Source of the DNA: Candidatus Ozemibacter sp.
Lineage (GTDB): Bacteria > Muiribacteriota > Ozemobacteria > Ozemobacterales > Ozemobacteraceae
Direction: 5' to 3'
Length of the DNA stretch: 38,478 nt
Assembly: GCA_030446435.1 (NCBI GenBank)
Contig: JASURT010000005.1
Location: 1-38,478, forward strand
This document shows positions 14,700 through 22,703 of the stretch, one piece after another (the stretch's first letter is position 1; each line of letters begins with the position of its first letter). The translations under genes were made by a program, and so were the position numbers. The notes under the pieces are model-generated. The model was not told where the DNA came from. It did no database searches and saw only the letters and a program-made list of their open reading frames with translations.

Positions 14700-15047
14700 T
14701 TAGCTGCCGGGTCGGTAGTGCTGAATGATTTTCATTAAAAGCAGATAGGCCGAAGTTGTGATAAAAACCGACAAACTAAAGGCCGAAGCAAAACTGTAAT
14801 TTTTCTTCAAAAGCTCGGGAAAAGCCCAGAAAAAAAGAAGCGACGGCAAAACCATCCAGAAAATATCTTTGCAAAGATTGATAATGATTTCTGGAGAGTT
14901 GTTTTCGTAATGCAGCCACAAGATAGCGATCAGACTGGTGATGGGCAGCGAGGCAAGAATTGCCCCGGCGAGTTGGTTGCGTTTGGAAACTTCGGTGATC
15001 GAAATAATAAGAATCAAGATGATCAGAATTTTGACAAAATATTGCAT
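14700..15047 (-). CDS. DUF3147 family membrane protein
   Basis: A 115-residue protein made of four hydrophobic segments, with KRNQLAGAILASLPITSLIAILWLHYE and IFWMVLPSLLFFWAFP, which is the typical DUF3147 pattern. ATG 15047 has no clear Shine-Dalgarno. It is separate from the next operon (82-bp gap) and diverges from the radical SAM gene at 15112. No biochemical role is known for the family. Confidence 0.72.
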   Translation of the reverse strand: MQYFVKILIILILIISITEVSKRNQLAGAILASLPITSLIAILWLHYENNSPEIIINLCKDIFWMVLPSLLFFWAFPELLKKNYSFASAFSLSVFITTSAYLLLMKIIQHYRPGS

Positions 15048-15111
15048 AAGTTCAACTTTACCCTTAGTATCTTATGATCTTGGTCTTAATTATAGCAGAC
15101 AGAGTGAATTT

Positions 15112-15831
15112 ATGGCACTGGTAAGATACGGCAAAATTACGAACAGTCTTGAAAAAAGAGAAATAGTTCTTCTCAGGGCTTTCCCTTGCAAGTGGGGCAG
15201 ATGCAGTTTTTGCACTTATATCGACGACAATTCAACCGATGAAGATGCAATTGATAGAACAAATTTCAAGGTGTTAGAAATGGTTACCGGTGAGTTTGAA
15301 GTTCTTGAAGTAATCAATTCCGGAAGCTGTTTCGAAATTCCCACAGCCACACTTGAATTTCTCAAAGAGATTGTTGTTGCTAAAAAGATTCGCAAACTCT
15401 ACTTTGAAGCGCATTGGTCATACCGGCATCGACTTGATGAATTCAGAAACTTTTTCTGTGTTCCCATAACCTTTATAACGGGCATAGAAACCTTTGATGA
15501 TGATTTTCGTAACCGCGTGTTAAAAAAGGGAATCGCATTCAAAGATATCGATGAGGTTAAAAGCTACTTTCAGTCAATTTGCCTGATGGTTGGAATTGAA
15601 GGCCAGACGAAAGATATGATAAGTCGCGATATCGATATACTGATCAAAAATTTTGATCACGGCACTGTTAACCTGTTTGTAGAAAACGAATCCGGGATCA
15701 AGCCCGATCTTGAATTGCAGAAATGGTTTCGCGAAAACTATGCCTGGCTTGAAAATGAAAAGAAAATAGATGTTCTCTGGAAAAACACTGACTTCGGGGT
15801 CGGCGCAGAAGAAAGTGAATCAAGTCGCTGA
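15112..15831 (+). CDS. Small radical SAM-like protein with CX4CX2C cluster motif
   Basis: A 239-residue protein whose N-terminal FPCKWGRCSFC (Cys26, Cys31, Cys34) looks like a [4Fe-4S] site of a radical SAM enzyme. The spacing is CX4CX2C rather than the standard CX3CX2C. After it come barrel-like strands: EVLEVINSGSCFE, IRKLYFEAHW, VPITFITGIETFDD, and SICLMVGIEGQT with VNLFVEN. I start at ATG 15112, where homology begins; the open frame runs further upstream, but that part overlaps the divergent DUF3147 gene. The ribosome site is weak. Reaction not assignable; relatives occur among tRNA-modifying radical SAM proteins. Confidence 0.65.
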   Translation: MALVRYGKITNSLEKREIVLLRAFPCKWGRCSFCTYIDDNSTDEDAIDRTNFKVLEMVTGEFEVLEVINSGSCFEIPTATLEFLKEIVVAKKIRKLYFEAHWSYRHRLDEFRNFFCVPITFITGIETFDDDFRNRVLKKGIAFKDIDEVKSYFQSICLMVGIEGQTKDMISRDIDILIKNFDHGTVNLFVENESGIKPDLELQKWFRENYAWLENEKKIDVLWKNTDFGVGAEESESSR

Positions 15832-15959
15832 GTTTCGGGGCCGAACCGGAATGGGCCGAAAATTTCTCTGCAGTCAGTAATTAATTTGTCTGATGGTGAT
15901 TGCTATCTGGATGGATTTCGAGTTAAATAATAGTGAAATAAACTCTGTGAGCAGGAAAG

Positions 15960-16610
15960 TTGTACCCGGTGAAGCAGTATAATAAGCAGCAAATCAATTA
16001 TGATGGTGAATTTGCCATAAAGCTTGAATTGATGCCTGTAGAAGTCGTATCGAACACCGTTCCGGCTTATTATTATCTCATTCTCGCTGTTTTTCTTTTT
16101 CTTGCCATTTTTTTGCTGAATACGGTTCTGGGGTTTTCTCTGCAGACATGTCTGATTGCCTGGGTATCGATTATGATGGCATTGTTTTTATTCGAGCGAT
16201 TGGTTCGTGATCTGGTGCATATAAGGTTTTCTCATGAGCAGATAGATTATAGAATCAATGAATGGATTCTCTGGAAGCGTCGATGCGCAACTTATAATAA
16301 CAGCGATTTCAATCACGTCACCGGCAAAAGGTATTACAGCTACTTTTTTGGTTTTGATAAACCTTCTCTGGTGCGCGAAGTCGTTCTTTTCAATCGCAAA
16401 GAACCGCAAAACAGCATTGTTCTGGCCCGCTTCGTCGAAAAAGATTACGATAAACCAGAAAGAATATGGCAGGATTACTGGCATAAAGCGGCGACGATTC
16501 TACATAAGCCTGTATGCAAACAGGTTGATGATCAGATAAAGCCTATCGACCCGGCTGAGATTGAATTTCAAAAAGGCGACGGAGGGGCGGCTAATCCTGC
16601 TGCCCGATAA
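15960..16610 (+). CDS. Unknown protein with two membrane helices
   Basis: Up to 216 residues with two adjacent membrane helices (about 40-60 and 63-80, YYYLILAVFLFLAIFLL and TCLIAWVSIMMALFLF) followed by a 130-residue cytoplasmic region rich in aromatic and basic residues. The track-length start is TTG 15960, only 3 nt after AGGAAAG. The in-frame GTG at 15969 has better spacing and is as likely. Its last 20 bp overlap the end of the converging radical SAM gene. No recognised family. Confidence 0.6.
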   Translation: MYPVKQYNKQQINYDGEFAIKLELMPVEVVSNTVPAYYYLILAVFLFLAIFLLNTVLGFSLQTCLIAWVSIMMALFLFERLVRDLVHIRFSHEQIDYRINEWILWKRRCATYNNSDFNHVTGKRYYSYFFGFDKPSLVREVVLFNRKEPQNSIVLARFVEKDYDKPERIWQDYWHKAATILHKPVCKQVDDQIKPIDPAEIEFQKGDGGAANPAAR

Positions 16611-17562
16611 AGTCTGAATTAAAAAGTCCTGACTCATCGAGTGCCAGAGAAAATTCTTCAGCGGTTAAACTTCGTGGGAAATTGAAAAATTTTTGCCCTG
16701 GTTTTTCATTATAATAAGGCCGGTTGCAGTTGCCACAACCCGAAGTTCTAAAGCATGCGCCCGAATCAAGCATTTCGATTGCCGGCTGTTTACCAGTCTT
16801 AATGGCCACCAATTTTTCGCCGTCAAAGTTGCATTGATCTAAATTTATTCGACTGTTTTCATAGAGATAGCGAAATATCTGAATTCTTCTATATTCTGAT
16901 AAATCGGGCGGATTTCCGCCATTAACGGGGGTCAGAGCAAACAGAGAAATGCGGCCCCCCGCGTCTATTATTGCTGAAATGGTTTTACAGAAAGCTTCTT
17001 CACTATCACCAAGACCATAAATCAAATGTACTTCAATTTTTTCTTTTGCTTTCGAAATTAGTTGCAAAAGCTTTGGCCAGTCTTCGTGCCAGTTCTTTCT
17101 TTTGTGAAGAGAATAGGTGTTTTCAGAAGCTCCGTCCAGCCCGATACCTATATGGTCAATGCCGTAATCAAGCAATTCAAGCGCCAGATCTGTCTGTGAT
17201 GGGCTAAGGGTAACGCTTGTGGTAAGTCCGTTTTTAACCAGGGTTTGGGCGAGAACTTTTAATTGGCCTGTTTTGTCAGGATTGAAGCCAGTCTGAAGAC
17301 AAACCCGCTCAAAAGGCTTAGGTTGAGATGTCAACAATTCCAATATCTGTTTGAAGCTGTACTCGGGCCAGATGATTCGCGATAAACGTTCCTCGCGCTG
17401 GTTACCATTGGCTCTAGGGCAAAAAGAACAAGAACCGATGCACCCTTTGTCCCATAAGAGGTAGGCTGTGGTCGGCGCCACATCCTGACGAGCTTTAATC
17501 AAACCCAGAACAATACCAGTGCCATAAGAAATTCTTATCTTCTCATCACTGAACTGGTTCAT
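16591..17562 (-). CDS. Radical SAM enzyme, LipS-type lipoyl synthase subunit candidate
   Basis: A 323-residue radical SAM protein with CIGSCSFC (Cys41, Cys45, Cys48; CX3CX2C). Near the C-terminus TSGCGNCNRPYYNE carries three further Cys with the preceding ACF, probably an auxiliary cluster. I choose ATG 17562 because it gives an ATGA overlap with the gene before; a start at 17574 is also open. The partner at 17559-18446 is a second radical SAM protein in the BioB-like superfamily. Adjacent BioB-like pairs with these C-terminal features recall LipS1/LipS2, the two-protein lipoyl synthase of archaea and some bacteria. That assignment is from recalled motifs and needs a search. No lipoate ligase is in the window. 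Confidence 0.6.
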   Translation of the reverse strand: MNQFSDEKIRISYGTGIVLGLIKARQDVAPTTAYLLWDKGCIGSCSFCPRANGNQREERLSRIIWPEYSFKQILELLTSQPKPFERVCLQTGFNPDKTGQLKVLAQTLVKNGLTTSVTLSPSQTDLALELLDYGIDHIGIGLDGASENTYSLHKRKNWHEDWPKLLQLISKAKEKIEVHLIYGLGDSEEAFCKTISAIIDAGGRISLFALTPVNGGNPPDLSEYRRIQIFRYLYENSRINLDQCNFDGEKLVAIKTGKQPAIEMLDSGACFRTSGCGNCNRPYYNEKPGQKFFNFPRSLTAEEFSLALDESGLFNSDFIGQQD

Positions 17563-18446
17563 AGGGCACAGCACCTTGCTTTTTGCCTGATTTCACAACC
17601 GGATTCCTCAAGTATTCTCAATAGATCATGATCGGGTTGAACAAAATCTCTTATGCCGCTAAGCCAGGCGAGAATATCGAAATTTTTGCGATATTCTCCG
17701 GAAGGTCTCATGCAGCCGAGCAAAATTTTTGCATCGAGCCTTTTAATTGCATAATCGATGCAATCTATGGCTTTCTGAATGTCCGGCAAGGCTTGATTTT
17801 CAAGCTCTGTGCCGGGAGTGGGTCTGAAAACTATGAATACAAGCTCTTTTATCGAGTGTTTTGAAAGAAAATCGATGGTTTCTATCTCGCTCGTACAATC
17901 TGGCGAATCAAGCCCGATGGTTATATGCGGAATCGTGGTAAAACGATGTCGATATTCGAGAAAAAGTTTTTGATAGTCTTCGACTGAATGCTTAAGACGA
18001 AAGACTTCTTTGATGACCCGGTCACTGGTAGGTAGATCAAAAGAAACAACCGTTTTTCTTGAACCAAGAAAATCTAGTGCTGAGGCTTGCTGATAGCCTG
18101 GGTGAATGTTCAGGGTCAGGTGAGACGGAAGATTCAAGATCATCTGCGCCTTGTCTGAAATGTTCACTGCACCGTTCTGGTCGCCACCGCCACTGATAAG
18201 AACCGAGTCGTAGCTTGAAAAATCAACAGTATCGAGCTTGTTGAAAGCAGTCATACCCTTGAGATAATGACCATTGCAATGTGAACAGTTTTGCAGGCAT
18301 TTTGAACCCGTCACTGAGAGAGAAAGAGTTCGGCGTGGAACAATACGATTGATATAAAGGGGCCTATCTTTTTCGCCTATATTGCCGGCATAAGAACGAA
18401 GATCCTGATGAAGCTTTTCGATTAAAAGTTCTGGTATCTGGGGCAT
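17559..18446 (-). CDS. Radical SAM enzyme, second LipS-type subunit candidate
   Basis: A 295-residue radical SAM protein with CLQNCSHC (Cys50, Cys54, Cys57), a GGG-type SAM contact (LISGGGDQNG), and a C-terminal LLGCMRPSGEYR segment ending in a Cys pair (RCCAL). These conserved C-terminal Cys resemble BioB-like LipS proteins, which insert sulfur into octanoyl groups as a two-protein system. Start ATG 18446 lies 1 bp after pilB; the stop overlaps the partner start. If the LipS reading is wrong, it is an unassigned radical SAM enzyme working with its neighbour. Confidence 0.6.
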   Translation of the reverse strand: MPQIPELLIEKLHQDLRSYAGNIGEKDRPLYINRIVPRRTLSLSVTGSKCLQNCSHCNGHYLKGMTAFNKLDTVDFSSYDSVLISGGGDQNGAVNISDKAQMILNLPSHLTLNIHPGYQQASALDFLGSRKTVVSFDLPTSDRVIKEVFRLKHSVEDYQKLFLEYRHRFTTIPHITIGLDSPDCTSEIETIDFLSKHSIKELVFIVFRPTPGTELENQALPDIQKAIDCIDYAIKRLDAKILLGCMRPSGEYRKNFDILAWLSGIRDFVQPDHDLLRILEESGCEIRQKARCCAL

Positions 18447-18447
18447 G

Positions 18448-20205
18448 TTAGATCTCGTCGTCTGCAGACACCCTGATTACTTCTGAAAGAGTGGTTATGC
18501 CGCGTAACACCTTGCCCAGACCATCCTGGCGCAGGGTTCTCATGCCTTGTTTCATCGATTCATTTTTGATTACACTGGTGGCGGCCTTTTCGACCACAAG
18601 CTCTTTAATTCGCTCAGTAGGAATGAGAAGCTCGGTAATGGTTGTGCGGCCACGATAACCCGTCTGGTTGCAGCGATCGCAACCTTTCCCCCTGAATACC
18701 TGGGTTTTACCGGCCTGATAAAGAAGCTTTGAACGCTTGATTACCGCTGCGGCAGGCATAAACTCTTCTTTGCATTCTTCACATATCGTTCTGATAAGGC
18801 GCTGAGCCATGACTCCTATTATGGAACTGGCTACAAGAAAGGGTTCTACCCCCATATCTACAAGCCTGGTCATAGCACCGGCAGAATCGTTGGTATGCAG
18901 GGTTGAAAGAACGAGGTGCCCGGTTAAAGCGGCTCTAATGGCAACTTCTGCCGTGTCATAGTCGCGTATTTCTCCGACCATGATTACATCTGGGTCCTGT
19001 CGAAGAATCGATCTGAGACCACCCGCAAATGTAAAACCGGCCTTGGGATTGATTTGCCCCTGATTGATATTGGCAAGCTGGTATTCAACAGGATCTTCAA
19101 TGGTTACAATATTGATTGTCGGCTCTTTTATTCTCTGTAATGCTGCATAGAGAGTAGAAGTTTTACCGCTGCCGGTAGGGCCGGTAACCAGAATGATGCC
19201 ATTCGGCTTTTTGATCAGGGATGAAAAATTTTTCAGCGTGTCATCAGGAAAACCCAGTTCTTCTAGACCAAACAAAACTCTGGTCTTGTCAAGAATTCGC
19301 ATAACTACCTTTTCACCACGCAGGGTGGGGTAGGTAGAAACACGCAGGTCGATTTCCCGGTCACGTAGCTGCAGCTTTATTCTGCCATCCTGAGGAATTC
19401 TTTTTTCAGCGATATCAAGCTCTGCCATTACTTTACATCTCGATATTGCTGCAGCCTCAAAGGCTTTTGGCAGAGCCATTACCTCTTGAAGCATGCCATC
19501 TATTCTGAATCTGGTTCTTAAAAGCGTTTCGTCGGGTTCGATATGAATGTCTGATGCGCCTTCTTTAACGGCTCTCATGATGATAAGGTTTACAAGCTGA
19601 ATTATGCTTTGCTTGTCACCGGCATTTATCTGAGATAGATCGATAATCGAGTCGCCGACTTTTTTTTCGTTAAGGCCCTGAACTTTTTTGGCAAAGTCCT
19701 CGATGGTTGCCTGCGCAGCAGCAGGGGCTCCGGGGCTGGAAGAAACACCAGGTACATGAGCGGTGGCATCGGCACGATAAAACTCATCGATAGAGGTCTG
19801 AATCTCGCTCATGCTCGAGACCAGAGGCTTGATTTTGCAGGCAGTGGTATACTCAAGATTATCTAAAAGAAAGCTGTCAAGCGGGTCAAGCATCGCAACG
19901 GTCAACGCGCCCTTAACTCTCAAAATTGCAATACAATGGTATTTTCTCGCAATGTTTTCAGGTATAAGCTTAACTACTTTTGGGTCAATAACATAATTTC
20001 TCAGGTTTGCATGACTGAATCCAAGTTTGGTAACGAGAAATTCAATCAGTTGTTGTTCTGTTACCAAACCGAGTTGTACCAGTGTATAGCCAAGGGTGTC
20101 ACTGGTTTTTTTCTGTTCACTCAGGGCCTGGTTAAGCTGCTCTTCGGTTACCAGACCTTCTGAAACGAGCGACTGGCCAAGAAGCTTTTTTTCAATTCTA
20201 GCCAT
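18448..20205 (-). CDS. pilB: Type IV pilus extension ATPase PilB (GspE family) with MshEN domain
   Basis: A 585-residue secretion ATPase that powers pilus assembly at the inner membrane. The N-terminus holds the two-part MshEN c-di-GMP motif: LLGQSLVSEGLVTEEQLNQAL (about 8-28) and TLGYTLVQLGLVTEQQL (about 37-53). The first consensus Arg is Leu. The ATPase has Walker A GPTGSGKT (342-349), VEDPVEY-type Asp box, Walker B DPDVIMVGEIRD, the His box STLHTNDS and a four-Cys zinc site (CEEC and CDRC). It follows an MCP-PilZ gene by 8 bp. pilC lies at the far end of the window, so pilus genes are dispersed. Confidence 0.93.
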   Translation of the reverse strand: MARIEKKLLGQSLVSEGLVTEEQLNQALSEQKKTSDTLGYTLVQLGLVTEQQLIEFLVTKLGFSHANLRNYVIDPKVVKLIPENIARKYHCIAILRVKGALTVAMLDPLDSFLLDNLEYTTACKIKPLVSSMSEIQTSIDEFYRADATAHVPGVSSSPGAPAAAQATIEDFAKKVQGLNEKKVGDSIIDLSQINAGDKQSIIQLVNLIIMRAVKEGASDIHIEPDETLLRTRFRIDGMLQEVMALPKAFEAAAISRCKVMAELDIAEKRIPQDGRIKLQLRDREIDLRVSTYPTLRGEKVVMRILDKTRVLFGLEELGFPDDTLKNFSSLIKKPNGIILVTGPTGSGKTSTLYAALQRIKEPTINIVTIEDPVEYQLANINQGQINPKAGFTFAGGLRSILRQDPDVIMVGEIRDYDTAEVAIRAALTGHLVLSTLHTNDSAGAMTRLVDMGVEPFLVASSIIGVMAQRLIRTICEECKEEFMPAAAVIKRSKLLYQAGKTQVFRGKGCDRCNQTGYRGRTTITELLIPTERIKELVVEKAATSVIKNESMKQGMRTLRQDGLGKVLRGITTLSEVIRVSADDEI

Positions 20206-20213
20206 GATCTACC

Positions 20214-21932
20214 TTACTCAGTAATGCCGAGATTCTGTTCGAACTGGCGCTGTTCGCTCATTACAAAATCGACAATCACTTTTTCATGTTCATTTGATAC
20301 ATTGTTGAAAGAAATAATGCATTCATGAATTTCTTTGGTCGAAGTGCTCATCATTTCTTCGGGGTTAGTTGAACCGGCCCCGAGTTTAAGTCGCACAAGA
20401 CGACCCTGAACACCCTGGATAAAGTTGCCGCCGATCTGGAAGGCAAGAATGATGTACTTGCCCTGTTCAACATCTTCGCTGGTTTCAACAACGCAGCCAC
20501 CCGCTGAGAGATTGGTTATAACGCCTCTCATCTCAAAGTCGCTGCCGCTGATGGTGCTGTCAATAAGTTCGCCTGAAAGAAGAACTTTGAATTTACAGGG
20601 AATTCTGGTTTCGGTTCTGATCGCTGAGCGTTTGTTGGCGCCTTCGACCTGAAAATCAAATGGCACAAGCGCGTTTTGAAATACATCAGAAAGAGTGCGC
20701 AACTCTTTAGCGCTGCTGCTGGTCTGATCGACGATAACTGTTTTACTTAGAGCTGTATTGGCAATATTTTGAATTTGCAGCGAAATCTCGTCAGTGATCT
20801 GAGAGATGGTGTTAACCTTTTGATACATTATATCAGCGGTCTGGCTCTGACGTTCAGCTGACTGACTAATGTCCTTGATAATATCGTTGAGCTGGTTGGT
20901 GGTTTGAACCATTGTACCAAGACTTGACTCAACAGTGTTTACAACTTCCATGCCCTGATTAACCTGCAGAGTGTTGTTCTGCATCATTTCAGCTGTATTC
21001 TCGGTTTTTTGCAGAATGTCGTTGATAAGGTTGTTGATCTTTTTCGAAGATTCAGCCGAGCCTCTTGCCAGCTTACCCACTTCTTCAGCAACAACCGCGA
21101 AGCCGCGACCATGTTCACCGGCTCTTGCCGCTTCGATCGCGGCATTCAGTGCAAGCAGGTTCGTTTTTTCGGCAATGTTGGCGATTTCGGTAAGAATTGT
21201 GCCGATCTGTTTACTGCGATCATTCAAATCGTTTACCAGTGTCGCTGAACCATCAGTAAGCTCTTTGATCTTGAGCATCTTTTGAACAGCTTCTTTTACC
21301 GAAAGCTGGGTCGATCTGGCACGCTCAGATACACTCTGGCTGTCTTCTTTGGCAATAATCAATTTTGAACTGATGTCTTTAGAAAGACTGAAACTGCTTT
21401 CTAAAGATGAGATGGTTTCTCTGAGATTGGCCGCGTTGTCCAGGGCCTTGTCGTTGGTTTCACCAACCCCGTCTACGATCTCTTTGATTACCTGAGAACT
21501 GATCTGCGCGGTGCGATCGAGATCGATAGAGGCTTCTTCAAGCTTGAACGAAATCAAAAGAACGCGCTTCAGAACAGACATGACCATTTTAAACATCTGG
21601 TCAAAAATTTCGAGTTCTTTGTTCAGTCCCTTCTTGGAAGATGTAAAGCTGTCCGGCTTAAGGCCGACCATGTTGGTAAGGTCGCGTGAAATTACGGTAA
21701 CGATTCCTCTTAAAACTTCACGACCAAACCAGCCTATTAAAACGCCTGAAATCAGACCTAGAATGATAGAACCGATTATATATGCAGTTTTGGCGGTTTT
21801 GGCAACCTTGCCGATAACTAAACCCACGCCGGCGCAGCTGCACCCAATAATTATTCCAATTAGCAGGGCAAAAATCCAAAGATTTCTTTGTGATTTGGCG
21901 TTCTTTTTGATTATCAGAGAGTGAAGAGCCAT
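20214..21932 (-). CDS. Methyl-accepting chemotaxis protein with C-terminal PilZ domain
   Basis: 572 residues: two membrane helices (about 19-42 and 50-70) with almost no external loop, a long helical region, and the MCP signalling tip around 250-300 ([34 protein letters not shown]). A PilZ domain follows at about 435-545 with Arg439-X3-Arg443 and NLSAGG (474-479), the c-di-GMP binding pattern. It lacks a ligand-binding domain, so it may read c-di-GMP instead of an outside ligand. It is directly upstream of pilB, suggesting control of pili. No CheA or CheW is in the window. Confidence 0.9.
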   Translation of the reverse strand: MALHSLIIKKNAKSQRNLWIFALLIGIIIGCSCAGVGLVIGKVAKTAKTAYIIGSIILGLISGVLIGWFGREVLRGIVTVISRDLTNMVGLKPDSFTSSKKGLNKELEIFDQMFKMVMSVLKRVLLISFKLEEASIDLDRTAQISSQVIKEIVDGVGETNDKALDNAANLRETISSLESSFSLSKDISSKLIIAKEDSQSVSERARSTQLSVKEAVQKMLKIKELTDGSATLVNDLNDRSKQIGTILTEIANIAEKTNLLALNAAIEAARAGEHGRGFAVVAEEVGKLARGSAESSKKINNLINDILQKTENTAEMMQNNTLQVNQGMEVVNTVESSLGTMVQTTNQLNDIIKDISQSAERQSQTADIMYQKVNTISQITDEISLQIQNIANTALSKTVIVDQTSSSAKELRTLSDVFQNALVPFDFQVEGANKRSAIRTETRIPCKFKVLLSGELIDSTISGSDFEMRGVITNLSAGGCVVETSEDVEQGKYIILAFQIGGNFIQGVQGRLVRLKLGAGSTNPEEMMSTSTKEIHECIISFNNVSNEHEKVIVDFVMSEQRQFEQNLGITE

Positions 21933-21949
21933 GTTATCCGTTACTCAGC

Positions 21950-22693
21950 TCAAACTGCCGGAGCATTTTGAGTGGAATTTTCATTTTTAGTTTTTTTATT
22001 TTTCCCATTTTTAGGGGGTACATTCTTATCAAGAATATGCTCTTTACGAATTCTGTCAAGAATTCCGTTTACAAACTCATAACTTCTGTCTGCCGAATAT
22101 TTTTTTGCCAGCTCGATAGCCTCATTGATCGAGGCATTTACCGGAATATCAGGAAAGAAAAGCAGTTCGCAGGCCGCAATTCTTAGAATGCAGCGGTCTA
22201 CTGAAGACATTCTTTCTAAGGTCCAGTTTTGGGCACTGGTTTCAAGAATCTGATCTATCTTGTTTTTATTTTCGCAGGCAGATGCAACCAGCTGACTGGA
22301 GAAACCAATTACCGGCTGAACCTTTTTTACTTTGTCTACAATCTTTTTTTGCAAAGCTTTTACGGCCGCATCGGCCGATTCATTATAGGTGAGACCATTG
22401 AAATACTTTTCAAGTATTTCCTTGACCAGCAAATTCAAATCTTCATCCGCACTCAAAGCTTTTCGAGAGAGGGTCTCGGAGAAGTCGGGAACGAATTCCT
22501 CGACTTCTCCAGAGAGTATCTCCTGATAACTTGAAGTTTTAATGAAGTCCCGGGCCAGGGTTTCAAAGGCTGGGAATAGCAGAACTTCGCTGAGAACATG
22601 TTTTAAAGCTTCTTCTAATTCACAGCCGACCATTTCGGCCTGATACAATGCTTGTAGGGCTATTTCTCTGGCCCTGCGCCTGGGAGAGTTCAT
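21950..22693 (-). CDS. nusB: Transcription antitermination factor NusB, enlarged
   Basis: NusB binds boxA RNA with S10 and prevents premature termination in rRNA operons. The N-terminal RRRAREIALQALYQAEMV and the C-terminal RMSSVDRCILRIAACEL, VNASINEAIELAKKYS and FVNGILDRI are clear family segments. The protein has 247 residues against about 140 in E. coli. Roughly 65 extra residues lie between the two halves and a Lys/Asn-rich tail follows. ATG 22693 lies 10 bp after the PPDK stop. Function is taken from the family; the insert is unexplained. Confidence 0.88.
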   Translation of the reverse strand: MNSPRRRAREIALQALYQAEMVGCELEEALKHVLSEVLLFPAFETLARDFIKTSSYQEILSGEVEEFVPDFSETLSRKALSADEDLNLLVKEILEKYFNGLTYNESADAAVKALQKKIVDKVKKVQPVIGFSSQLVASACENKNKIDQILETSAQNWTLERMSSVDRCILRIAACELLFFPDIPVNASINEAIELAKKYSADRSYEFVNGILDRIRKEHILDKNVPPKNGKNKKTKNENSTQNAPAV

Positions 22694-22703
22694 TATTTAT
22701 TCC

